From contig JAJJLU010003723.1 of the NCBI GenBank assembly GCA_023807065.1, forward strand, positions 1 through 35,429: 35,429 nucleotides of DNA. The letters are read 5' to 3'. This DNA is from Isotricha intestinalis (lineage: Eukaryota > Ciliophora > Litostomatea > Vestibuliferida > Isotrichidae). Below are positions 1 to 8,508 of this stretch, in pieces; the stretch's first letter is position 1; each line of letters starts with the position of its first letter. The position numbers and the translations under genes were made by a program. The notes under the pieces are model-generated. The model made no database searches and was not told where the DNA came from. It saw nothing but the letters and a program-made list of their open reading frames with translations.

Positions 1-1025
1 TCTCCATTTGTATCCCATTCTTGAAATTGTTTTACTAATTCTTTTCTTTCTTCTTTTGATATTAATTGATTTACTATAAATCCTATTGTTGCTTGTTCTA
101 ATTTTCTTCCTCTTTTAAATTTCTTCATATTACCTAAAACACTTTTTGCCATTTTTTTATTCGAAACATTTTTATCTTTATTTTTTACAAACCAACTTTT
201 ACTCATACATTCCAAAGCAGATAATCTTTTATTAGGTTCATAAGTTAACATCCCTTTAATTAATTCAATAGCTTCTTTAGAAACAGAACTCCATTCTTCT
301 TTAGGAAAATCGAATTTCCCTTTTTTAACAGCAACTAAAATATCATCATCAGTTTCTCCATTAAAAGGAGGATAACCACATAACATAATATATAATATAA
401 CACCACATGACCATACATCACATTTTTCATCATAATTTCCTTCAAGTACTTCAGGTGCAATATAATATGGAGTTCCATCTGCATTTGTCATTTTCTCATC
501 TTTTTTAAAACTTTTGGCACATCCCCAATCTATTATTTTTATTGTTAAATCACTTCCTTTATCATCTAATAATATATTTTCTGGTTTTAAATCTCTATGA
601 ACAATATTATTTTGATGAGAATAACATATTGCACTTAATACTTGTTTCATTATTCTTGCTGCTTCATTTTCTGAAAATGAACCTTTCTTTGATATTGCAT
701 CAAATAATTCTCCCCCTTGACAAAATTCACTTACTATATAAAAATTTGTTTTATCATTATACACTTCATATATTTGCATTATATTTGGATGAGATAATTT
801 TGATAATATTTCTACTTCTTCATATAATGCTTGCATGTCTTGATTTGCTTTTTTTAGTATCTTACATGCACGAGTCTGTTTTGTTGCTTTGTGTACACAA
901 AGACGAACTGTTCCAAATGCTCCTTTTCCTAATGTCTTACCCATTATATATTCTTTTGATATTGGAGTTGTTTTTGATGAAATGAAGTTTGATTTTTGAA
1001 GAATTAAGTTCTCTTCTGATGACAT
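1..1025 (-). CDS. Calcium-dependent protein kinase (CDPK), 3' end cut by window
   Basis: A serine/threonine kinase that should be switched on by Ca2+ through C-terminal EF-hands. The frame opens at the ATG on 1025-1023 and stays open for 341 codons to the window edge. Visible elements: glycine loop GKGAFGTV (residues 33-40), ATP-binding K55 in ACKILKK, catalytic HRDLKPEN (143-150), a DWG instead of DFG at 166-168, then APE and the usual C-lobe motif DVWSCGVILY. After the kinase domain comes a basic junction (about 300-330) typical of the CDPK autoinhibitory helix, and the first residues of an EF-hand loop (EWDTNG, 336-341), where the window ends. This order separates it from plain CaMK kinases. 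The rest of the EF-hands must lie outside. It is divergently oriented to the STPGR gene across a 285-bp spacer. Family call is secure; exact CDPK subtype is not. Confidence 0.93.
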   Translation of the reverse strand, partial: MSSEENLILQKSNFISSKTTPISKEYIMGKTLGKGAFGTVRLCVHKATKQTRACKILKKANQDMQALYEEVEILSKLSHPNIMQIYEVYNDKTNFYIVSEFCQGGELFDAISKKGSFSENEAARIMKQVLSAICYSHQNNIVHRDLKPENILLDDKGSDLTIKIIDWGCAKSFKKDEKMTNADGTPYYIAPEVLEGNYDEKCDVWSCGVILYIMLCGYPPFNGETDDDILVAVKKGKFDFPKEEWSSVSKEAIELIKGMLTYEPNKRLSALECMSKSWFVKNKDKNVSNKKMAKSVLGNMKKFKRGRKLEQATIGFIVNQLISKEERKELVKQFQEWDTNG

Positions 1026-1310
1026 TTTTTTTATTTTTTTTATTTTATTTTTTTTATTATATTTTTATATATTTTTTATAATATGTTTTTCAAAATTGTT
1101 TACAGTTGGAATTATTTTAATTATTTTTTTTTTGATTATTATTTTAATTGATGGGAAATGGATTTTTGTTATAAGGAAGGAAAAAATTATGAATAATATT
1201 TTTTCAAAATATAATTAACATCTAAAATAAAGAATATTTAATATGATAAAATAATTATATAAAAAAAACTATTTTAATTATTAAAAATAATAACTTATAA
1301 AAATAATTAA
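1026..1310. promoter_or_regulatory. Divergent intergenic spacer, presumed bidirectional promoter
   Basis: This is a 285-bp, almost pure A/T stretch between the start codons of the divergent CDPK and STPGR genes. No motif beyond poly-T/poly-A runs is recognisable. Promoter function is inferred only from the head-to-head layout. Confidence 0.3.
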
Positions 1311-3098
1311 ATGGCTTTTGTAAATCGTTCAGAGCGTTTTATATCAAATAAAGAAAATGATTCATTAGGTCCAGGAGTATATGAATTAACAAAAGATAAC
1401 TCAACAAAAATAATAAAGACAGAACCAGAAATTCCATTTTCATCTCTTAGTCCAAGAAAAATTATTTTTGTAAGTAAAGACATATTATCAAATCCATCTC
1501 CAGGATATTATGAACCAGACAAAAAGGAATTTCCCTTTAAAAATAAAATTTCAAAAATAAAAAGAGATCGTTCAACAGAATTAAAAAATTTTTTATTATA
1601 TGATTCATTAAATTTAAATAGTTTAAATAAAAATAAAAATGAAGTAAATAATCCAGGACCAGGAACATATGATATACCTGATTCAATAGGAAAAATTCCA
1701 AAATATTTAATAAATCAAAATAATAATAAAAATATGATAAGATCAAATTCAGCTTCAATTGAAGATAAAAGAGTTTTATCAATTCCTCATTGTGGAATGG
1801 ATTATGGATATGAAATTAGTGATGATGGTGAAATTAAACAATCAAAAAATCCTTTAAATTTATCTCCTAAAAATCTAAATAAAATTTCTAGTAAAATTAA
1901 AAAATCCAAAGGTAATATTATTACTTCTGGTAGAAAATATTCTTCAAAAATTACTGGAATAAGTTCAATTGAAAATGATGAAGATTATAAAAATTATTCT
2001 ATTGAAAATTCAGTTTTGATGAATGTTGATAATAATAATCAAAGTAAAATTGTGAATAAAAATAGTAAAGTTTTTAAAAGAGAAAGAGTAAATAATAAAA
2101 TAAATGAAGATGATTTATTAAATAATAAAGATTTAAGTTTACCTGAAAAAATTGATATTATTTTAAAATCTGCTGAATTTAATTCTTCTCCTGGTCCTGG
2201 TTATTATACTTCTATTGATCCTAATAAATTAAATTATGTTAATAAAAGAAATGTTCAAAATTTTGGAAGTTTAGCTAAAAGATTTGAAAAAACAGAAAAA
2301 ATAAAAAAAGATGAATATATTGAAAATAATAATAATAATGAAAATCAAGAAGAAAATAAAGAAAAATTATTTGATAGGAAGAAAATAGATAAATTAGGAA
2401 TTGAAAGAGATAAAAAACATGAAAAAGAATTAGAGAAAAGAAAAAGAAATCTAAATTTAGAAATAGTAGGACCAGGAAGTTATAATGTAAGTGGTAATTA
2501 TATATTAAAAAGTTGGAATAATAAATATAATAAATTTGGTAGTTTATCAAATAGATTTGAACAAAAAATATTAGAAAATTATCCAGGACCAGGACATTAT
2601 GAAATTCAAAATAAAGTTCAAATTGAAAAAAAAAATATGGTTTATAAAAAACCCAATCTTTTTTCTAATAAAATATATAATAAAAAATCAAATGATTTTT
2701 CACCAGAAGATTCAATATTTCAACAAAAGAAAAAAGAAAAGCAAAAAAGAATTTTAATAGATTCTGTAGAATATATGTTTAATAATGATAAATTAAATAA
2801 TGAAATTAGACCAGTAAATATTTTAAATAAAGAAAAGGAAAGATTAGCTTATAGAAAATTATATAATATGAGATTACAAGAAAAAGAAAATGAAGCAAAT
2901 ATTGGTCCTGGTAGTTATAATATTGATACAAGTGATTTTAATATTAGAAAAAAAAAAGGATTTATATTTTCTAAATCTCCTAGATTAAATTCTCAAAATA
3001 ATGGTTTTGATAATGATAATAATGTTGGTCCTGGTTCTTATTATAATGATCGTTATGGTGATTGGATTAAACCAACACATAATATTTTATTTGTTTAA
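1311..3098 (+). CDS. STPGR/SHIPPO-repeat (sperm-tail PG-rich repeat) protein
   Basis: A 595-residue protein with at least eight PG-rich repeat cores spread along its length: GPGVY (about 20), SPGYYEP (63), NPGPGTYDIP (114), SPGPGYY (293), VGPGSYNV (386), YPGPGHYEI (424), IGPGSYNI (533) and VGPGSYY (572). The pattern (P)GPGxY with basic, Asn/Lys-rich spacers is the SHIPPO repeat, found in ODF3-like and other proteins of ciliary axonemal microtubules. The inferred role is structural, in or on axonemal or cortical microtubules. The A-rich context before ATG (taattaaATGG) is like the other starts here. Its presence implies an organism that builds cilia or flagella. It ends 51 bp before the convergent WD40 gene. 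There is no membrane segment or enzyme domain. Confidence 0.88.
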   Translation: MAFVNRSERFISNKENDSLGPGVYELTKDNSTKIIKTEPEIPFSSLSPRKIIFVSKDILSNPSPGYYEPDKKEFPFKNKISKIKRDRSTELKNFLLYDSLNLNSLNKNKNEVNNPGPGTYDIPDSIGKIPKYLINQNNNKNMIRSNSASIEDKRVLSIPHCGMDYGYEISDDGEIKQSKNPLNLSPKNLNKISSKIKKSKGNIITSGRKYSSKITGISSIENDEDYKNYSIENSVLMNVDNNNQSKIVNKNSKVFKRERVNNKINEDDLLNNKDLSLPEKIDIILKSAEFNSSPGPGYYTSIDPNKLNYVNKRNVQNFGSLAKRFEKTEKIKKDEYIENNNNNENQEENKEKLFDRKKIDKLGIERDKKHEKELEKRKRNLNLEIVGPGSYNVSGNYILKSWNNKYNKFGSLSNRFEQKILENYPGPGHYEIQNKVQIEKKNMVYKKPNLFSNKIYNKKSNDFSPEDSIFQQKKKEKQKRILIDSVEYMFNNDKLNNEIRPVNILNKEKERLAYRKLYNMRLQEKENEANIGPGSYNIDTSDFNIRKKKGFIFSKSPRLNSQNNGFDNDNNVGPGSYYNDRYGDWIKPTHNILFV

Positions 3099-3149
3099 AA
3101 TATTAAATTTATGTTTTTTTTACTATAAAATGTTATTTATTCATTTTTA

Positions 3150-4091
3150 TTAATTTTTACTCCATATTCTAATTTTTCTATCTCTTAAACCAAAAATTAA
3201 ATCATTTTTATTATTTTCTACAATACTTGCAACCCCCCAAAAATTATCTTTATCATCAATACTTTCTAAAAATATTAATTTATTTTCATTTGGTTGATAA
3301 TATACATGTTCAACTCCATTTCCTTTTCCAATTAATATACTTCCATCACTTAAAGTATAAAAACAAGTTACCCATTCTTTTGCTTTAAAAATAAAATAAT
3401 TTTCATAAGTATCTAAATTATATAAATATATATTTTCTTTTCCTGTTATTGCAAGAATATCTTCTGTTATAAAATAAATTTGATTTGGATAATTTTCCAT
3501 TTGAAATTTTTTCATAATGTTAAATTCATTATTATTTAAATTGAAAAAATAAACTATTTTACTTGGATAACAATTTCCAATTAAAATTTTCCTTTTTTTA
3601 TTTTCAATTATATCATTTATTGAATATTTATCATCTTCACATTTAATTCTTAAATTTAAATAATAATTATTATTATCAATTTGTTTTTTTTCCCAAAGAA
3701 AAATTTCTCCATTATTACAACATGAAAAAAGAGTATTTTCAAAAATTTCAGATTCAAGAACTTTAAAAATTTGTGTTTTATGACCAATTAATTTTTGAAT
3801 AATTTTATATTTATTTTCAGGAAGTAAATCATAAATTATTATTGTTTTATCATTTCCACATGAAATTAATTGATTATTTTTTAATTGATTAATATAATTT
3901 ACTATAAAATTATGTTCTCTTATTGTTAATAAAGTTTCATATGTTTCTTTATCATATATTTTTATTAATCCATCAAAAGAAGATGAACAAAGTCTTAAAT
4001 CTTTTAATATTATCACTCTTGTTATATGATTTTCATGTTCTGTTAATGTTTTTATTAATTTATAATCTTTTAGATTAATGTTTGAATTCAT
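3150..4091 (-). CDS. WD40-repeat protein (about 7 blades)
   Basis: A 313-residue protein that appears to be a single beta-propeller. The clearest blades are the first three (HENHITRV...DGLIKIYD; HNFIVNYI...DKTIIIYD; GHKTQIFKV...GEIFLWE) and the last, ending RDRKIRIWSKN at the C-terminus. The middle blades are degenerate. There is no extra domain, signal peptide or membrane segment, so it is most likely a scaffold for protein-protein contacts; the partner cannot be told. It lies convergent to the STPGR gene, and 118 bp downstream of the two-TM protein gene on the same strand. A second WD40-like protein of similar size lies at 16201-17097. Confidence 0.85.
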   Translation of the reverse strand: MNSNINLKDYKLIKTLTEHENHITRVIILKDLRLCSSSFDGLIKIYDKETYETLLTIREHNFIVNYINQLKNNQLISCGNDKTIIIYDLLPENKYKIIQKLIGHKTQIFKVLESEIFENTLFSCCNNGEIFLWEKKQIDNNNYYLNLRIKCEDDKYSINDIIENKKRKILIGNCYPSKIVYFFNLNNNEFNIMKKFQMENYPNQIYFITEDILAITGKENIYLYNLDTYENYFIFKAKEWVTCFYTLSDGSILIGKGNGVEHVYYQPNENKLIFLESIDDKDNFWGVASIVENNKNDLIFGLRDRKIRIWSKN

Positions 4092-4209
4092 TTTTTTATG
4101 TTTTTTTATTTAAAATTTTAATTTTTTATTTGTTTAATCATATTTTAAAAAGCTATGTTGATAAAGAATATTAAGAAAAAATTAAAATATTTTATTACCA
4201 TTTATAAAA

Positions 4210-6228
4210 TTAACTCAAGAATTTAACTTCTGCATTTACTAATCTTAATAATTTTAAATCCTCAAAACTAGGTATATCTTTAAATCTTAATTTATTATAA
4301 GATTTATGTAATTGCTCAATTTGAGTTTTTCCGATTTTCATTTGTAAAGTTTGTCTACTTTCGAATTCATTGTAAATATCCATTTTATCAGGATTAATTT
4401 TAAGAGGAGGTCTTGATAAAAAATCAAATAAATTAACTTGATCATTATCTAATAAAGTATAAACTAATAAATCAATTTCTTGCATTTTTTGAATATAATT
4501 ATAAACATCAAAAAAATAATGAATTTTATCTTCGGCTTTGGTAAAAAATTCTCTTCTTCTTTCTAATTTTTTTGAAGACCAGAAGAACATTTTACTCCAT
4601 AAAGCAGAAAAAATTCCTAATTCTGAAAAATTTTCTTCATTTGTTTTTCTTTTTATAGTTTGAATTTTTAAAGGAGTAATAAACATTAATTTGTTTCTTC
4701 CATCATTCAAATTTTGATTTGTGGTTGGATTATTTACTGAATTAACACTTTCTGCAAAACTTCTACTTGAACTTGATTTTTTTTCATTACTTAATGAAAT
4801 ACTATTATTTATTGGATTTATTGTTAATAAAGCAATTCCTTCTCTTTCTTTCTTTTTGCTTTGAATATTATCTCTTGTAGTATCTAATGCATTTTTTGTT
4901 CCTTTAAATGCCAAACCTAAATCATCATCACTATAATAATTATTTCTTTTTCTTCCTAAATTATATTTTTCTTTATGAGTTTTTTCTCCTTTAGAAAAAA
5001 GTGCTTTATTTTTATTATCATCAATAATACCTCCACCAATTGTATTTTTTTTAATAATCATTTTCTGTTTACTAATAATATCCATAACTCTTGTATGATA
5101 ATTATAATCTTTACCAAAAACATTAAGTAAATATTTAACATCATAATTTTTACATCCTTTAAATTTTAACATTTTCTTAATTAATTTATTATCAATGGCT
5201 TGTCTTTCTAAAATATTAACAGTCAATAAAATAATACCAAGAACTTCTTCTAAAATACCAGAAAGATCAGCAACAAAAGAAGGTAATTTTTGATAAGACC
5301 TTGATAAAGCAAACATAATTGGAGAAGCTTTAACAATATATTTAGCAATCATTGATTGACCTAATTCATTTGGAGTTGAAATTGCATGAAAAGAATCAAC
5401 ATGATTATCAATTGTTGCTCCATATATTTTATGAGCGTTATTAAATAATATATTTTCATCATTTGCAAATTCCATAGGAGATTTAATTATTTCTACATCA
5501 ATTTCATTTTGAACATCAACAGCTTTAAAAAGATAATTTAAAAAATTTGGAAGTGGTGATTTTCTATTTTCATAATCAATTGCATTATCTAAAAAATAAT
5601 AACTCATTTCTAAAGGATAATCTTTTGCATATTGTTGAACTTCATCAAAATGTTTAATTGAATAATCAGTTAACCAAATTTCTAAATTAATATATTTATA
5701 ATAAGGATCCATCATAGTTCCTTCAACTGTATAATTAACATTATCTAAAACAGGACAATACATTTTAGAAAGGCCTCTTAAATTAAAAGTTCTATTGACT
5801 TGATTTCTAAAATCTGCTTCTGTACAAAATTTAATTGGAATTGGAGTTTCAACATACGTTTCACTATTAAAAATTTGTACTTCTCTTATTGAATAATTAA
5901 AATATTTTGTTGTGTTTAAAATTGCAGATGAATCATCTTCCATATATTGCAAACCAAATGCAAACCGATATCCTATTTGTGTAAAATTTACTAAAGGCTG
6001 ATCATTTATTGTTTTTTTTGAAAAAATAAAATCCACGTTTTGACGTGTTATAAAATAATATGACATATATGATATATATGATGATGCTAAAATGAAAAAA
6101 AAAATTGAAGATATTCCACCCATTAAAGATTTATACTCTAAATCATCATTTATTCGAAATGTTATAAATGTTCCAAAGCAATCACATCCCTTAATTACTT
6201 GTTTTGTATATCTACAGCATGCACCCAT
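4210..6228 (-). CDS. Two-transmembrane-segment protein of ciliate type, function unknown
   Basis: A 672-residue protein. It opens with a Cys-containing cytosolic stretch (MGACC...), followed by a GGIS turn and TM1 at about 37-60. A large lumenal/extracellular region follows, with five N-glycosylation sequons (N81FT, N105TT, N111YS, N145RT, N165YT) and cysteines C135/C158. TM2 (about 319-340) is preceded by YQKLPSFVADLSGIL. A long Lys/Ser/Asn-rich cytosolic tail ends in helical segments. This layout (GGI..I before TM1, and ...L.D.GG/SG.L before TM2) is one I associate with the large 'transmembrane protein, putative' families of Paramecium and Tetrahymena; no function is established that I can name. 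The early CC could be palmitoylated, and MG could be N-myristoylated (inference). The family assignment rests on pattern memory only. Confidence 0.72.
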   Translation of the reverse strand: MGACCRYTKQVIKGCDCFGTFITFRINDDLEYKSLMGGISSIFFFILASSYISYMSYYFITRQNVDFIFSKKTINDQPLVNFTQIGYRFAFGLQYMEDDSSAILNTTKYFNYSIREVQIFNSETYVETPIPIKFCTEADFRNQVNRTFNLRGLSKMYCPVLDNVNYTVEGTMMDPYYKYINLEIWLTDYSIKHFDEVQQYAKDYPLEMSYYFLDNAIDYENRKSPLPNFLNYLFKAVDVQNEIDVEIIKSPMEFANDENILFNNAHKIYGATIDNHVDSFHAISTPNELGQSMIAKYIVKASPIMFALSRSYQKLPSFVADLSGILEEVLGIILLTVNILERQAIDNKLIKKMLKFKGCKNYDVKYLLNVFGKDYNYHTRVMDIISKQKMIIKKNTIGGGIIDDNKNKALFSKGEKTHKEKYNLGRKRNNYYSDDDLGLAFKGTKNALDTTRDNIQSKKKEREGIALLTINPINNSISLSNEKKSSSSRSFAESVNSVNNPTTNQNLNDGRNKLMFITPLKIQTIKRKTNEENFSELGIFSALWSKMFFWSSKKLERRREFFTKAEDKIHYFFDVYNYIQKMQEIDLLVYTLLDNDQVNLFDFLSRPPLKINPDKMDIYNEFESRQTLQMKIGKTQIEQLHKSYNKLRFKDIPSFEDLKLLRLVNAEVKFLS

Positions 6229-6483
6229 TTTTTTATTTTATTTTATTTTATTTTTCATGTCATTTATATATGATATTCGAATATTATTATCAAATAAAAA
6301 ACTTAAATTAAATTAGGTTAAACTATATGATAAACATTTTTATATATTATAATTTTTTCATTTATTTTAATTTTAAAAATACTGAATTATATATCTTATT
6401 AAATATTTATAATGTTATTGGTTTATTATTTTTCATAAATTTAAAAAAACATATTAAATAATTAATTATTAATTGAATAAAAA
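6229..6483. promoter_or_regulatory. Divergent spacer between two-TM protein and ArfGAP genes
   Basis: This is 255 bp of A/T-rich DNA between two head-to-head genes. I see no motif; regulatory function is inferred from position only. Confidence 0.25.
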
Positions 6484-7041
6484 ATGGAAGAAAATTTAAG
6501 TTATGAAGAAAGAGATATAGGTCTTAAAAAAATATTAGAAAAACCATATAATAAAATATGTTTTGATTGTGGATGTAAAGATCCAAGATGGTCTTCTCCT
6601 TATTTAGGAATATTAATTTGTTATGATTGTGCAGGAAGACATAGAAGTTATGGTACTCATATTTCTTTTGTGAGATCATTGGATTTAGATAAATGGAAAA
6701 AAAAATTTTTAACTTTTTTAGAAATTGCAGGAAATGAATATACTAAAAAAAGATTTGAAGAAATGAATGTTCCAAAAATTGATCAAATTTATGATTATAA
6801 TAATGATTTAGTTTTAAAATATAGAAAAGAATTAGAATTAAAAGTGATGAAGATTTATGGAGTTCAACCTCCTCAAGCAGAAAAAAATGATAATTCAAAA
6901 CAAAAAAAAAAAAATAATTATGTTAATAATAGTGAAAGAAACATTAGAGATAAATTTAATCCATTTAATATTATGATAATTATTATTATTTTGGGTTGTA
7001 CTATATTTATTTCAAAAAAATATATATTTGATAAAAAATAA
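6484..7041 (+). CDS. ArfGAP-domain protein with C-terminal membrane anchor
   Basis: A GTPase-activating protein for Arf-family small GTPases, acting in vesicle traffic. The 185-residue protein is little more than the ArfGAP zinc-finger domain: C26-x2-C29-x16-C46-x2-C49 followed by GRHRSYGTHISFVRS, where R54 sits at the arginine-finger position. ArfGAPs usually read C(S/A)G.HR.LG.H, so the core is well conserved. After an Asn/Lys-rich linker (130-160), the protein ends in a hydrophobic stretch (about 162-177, NIMIIIIILGCTIFI) and a short basic tail, which looks like a tail anchor. Membrane insertion by its own C-terminus is unusual for ArfGAPs, which are normally recruited by coat or lipid-binding regions. 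Start: the first ATG after an A-rich leader. Domain certain; anchor strongly suggested. Confidence 0.92.
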   Translation: MEENLSYEERDIGLKKILEKPYNKICFDCGCKDPRWSSPYLGILICYDCAGRHRSYGTHISFVRSLDLDKWKKKFLTFLEIAGNEYTKKRFEEMNVPKIDQIYDYNNDLVLKYRKELELKVMKIYGVQPPQAEKNDNSKQKKKNNYVNNSERNIRDKFNPFNIMIIIIILGCTIFISKKYIFDKK

Positions 7042-7195
7042 TTAAATGATAAAACAATTATTTAATTTATAAAATAATTTACTTAAAATTAATGCATCTA
7101 TTGTTTGTTTATTATGAATAAGCTTTTAATTAAATCACAATTATATACTGTTTAAATTATTTAATATATTAATTGCATTTTTAAAAAATAAATAA

Positions 7196-8035
7196 ATGGC
7201 TTTTAATAATGAAAATACATATTTATTTACAAATTCCATTTTTGAAGTTATAAGATCAAATAAAAAACATAACAAAAAAAGTAAAAGAGAAATATCATTT
7301 AAACCTGTATTATCGGATTCATTTTTTATAAAAGCTCAAAATAATAATGAATTTCATTCATATGAAAAATTAAAAATGAAAGACTTTGATAAAAATTATA
7401 ATGAAAATACAAATGACAAATCAAGAAAAGAAAAATTCAAAAAAAAAATTCCTTTTAACAAAGAACTAATTATAAAAAATATTCAAGAAGACTTAAATTG
7501 TATTTCTTGTAATAATTTTGTTGATGAAAAAACAAATGATTTTATTGAAGAAGAAAATATTATTCCTGAGTTTATTGATTTAGAATTTAAAATTACTATT
7601 CAAGAAAATTTTGATATGTTATTTTCTTTAGTTAATGATTTAATCAAATTAATAATCAAAATAAATAATTCTAAATCAAATTTGAATGTTAATTTGTATC
7701 ATACACAATTAAAACCAAAAATTAAAAAAATCTTAAATTTAATTGATAAAATATATATTAATTTAAAAGAGTATAATGAAAAAGTAACTTCATTAAATAC
7801 TATATTTATTAAAATATATAACAATAAAAGTTTAGAAAAATTATATAAAACTTTTAATCCATTCAAAAAAATATATGAACACGAATATAAAATTTATAAA
7901 AGAAATTTGAAAATTTTTAAAAAGATAAAAAATTCAATTCCTAAAATATGTGATCAAATATTAATAGACATAGAAAACAATAAGAAATTATTTGAGGTAG
8001 AGAAAGAAATAGAAGATTTAATTCATAACAAATAA
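7196..8035 (+). CDS. Hypothetical Lys/Asn-rich helical protein
   Basis: I do not recognise this 279-residue protein. The N-terminal 120 residues are basic and low in complexity; the C-terminal half (about 127-279, beginning LEFKITIQENFDMLFSLV) is predicted by eye to be mostly amphipathic helix. There is no signal peptide, membrane segment or cysteine motif beyond an isolated CISC (near 102). The start ATGGCT with A-rich leader resembles the STPGR gene start. It lies between the ArfGAP and the Pro-rich peptide genes on the same strand, with gaps of 154 and 99 bp. The uninterrupted length in 80+% AT DNA supports a real gene. Confidence 0.6.
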   Translation: MAFNNENTYLFTNSIFEVIRSNKKHNKKSKREISFKPVLSDSFFIKAQNNNEFHSYEKLKMKDFDKNYNENTNDKSRKEKFKKKIPFNKELIIKNIQEDLNCISCNNFVDEKTNDFIEEENIIPEFIDLEFKITIQENFDMLFSLVNDLIKLIIKINNSKSNLNVNLYHTQLKPKIKKILNLIDKIYINLKEYNEKVTSLNTIFIKIYNNKSLEKLYKTFNPFKKIYEHEYKIYKRNLKIFKKIKNSIPKICDQILIDIENNKKLFEVEKEIEDLIHNK

Positions 8036-8134
8036 AAAAATTATATAATGAATAAAAAATTTAAATAAAATAAAATTTCTAATCTAAAAAAGATAAAAAA
8101 ATGAAAAATAAAAAAATAAAAATAATAATAAAAA

Positions 8135-8386
8135 ATGTTTGGACCACCAAGAGGACCTAGAGGACCACCTCCTCCAATGCATGGAGGTTTTGGGCCTCCA
8201 ATGCGTGGACCACCTCCACCTATGTATGGACCTATGATGCATGGACCAAGAGGACCTCCTCCTCCTATGTATGTTGGAGGTTATGGACCTGGTCCTGGAT
8301 TCAGACAACCTCCTCCTCCTGTATATTATGGACCTCCTCCTCCAAGGAGAAGACATTATGATGATTCTTGTTGTCATCTCTTTTAA
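8135..8386 (+). CDS. Small Pro/Gly-rich peptide ending in a CaaX-like tail
   Basis: An 83-residue protein made almost wholly of Gly, Pro, Arg, Met and Tyr. The unit RGPPPPM(H/Y) recurs three times and related GFGPP, GPGPG and QPPPPVYYG blocks fill the gaps. Such proline-rich tracts can bind SH3, WW or profilin-type domains. The last residues, CCHLF, have a cysteine four from the end (C-H-L-F), which would fit CaaX prenylation with a terminal Phe (geranylgeranyl type), and an adjacent Cys that could be palmitoylated; this is inference. The DNA is locally far richer in G+C than all its neighbours because Pro (CCT/CCA) and Gly (GGA) codons dominate. The antisense frame is also open, but its product is composition-driven and implausible. 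Confidence 0.65.
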   Translation: MFGPPRGPRGPPPPMHGGFGPPMRGPPPPMYGPMMHGPRGPPPPMYVGGYGPGPGFRQPPPPVYYGPPPPRRRHYDDSCCHLF

Positions 8387-8508
8387 TTTTTATTATTTTT
8401 TTTTCATCTTTCAAAAAAGGAATTTTTTCAATTTTGATTTGTTTATTTTTTTTTTAATAAAAGTAGAAATAATTATTTAAGAACGCTGATTCTATAAAAA
8501 TTATTAGA

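Noticed and set aside
542..985. Open + strand frame of 147 codons.
   Set aside because: It is antisense to the CDPK kinase domain and gives a Leu/Ile/His-rich composition artefact.
8084..8377. Minus-strand frame of 97 codons rich in Arg, Ser and Trp.
   Set aside because: It is the complement of the Pro/Gly-rich peptide gene; its repetitive RRWSS composition follows from the CCT/CCA codons on the other strand.
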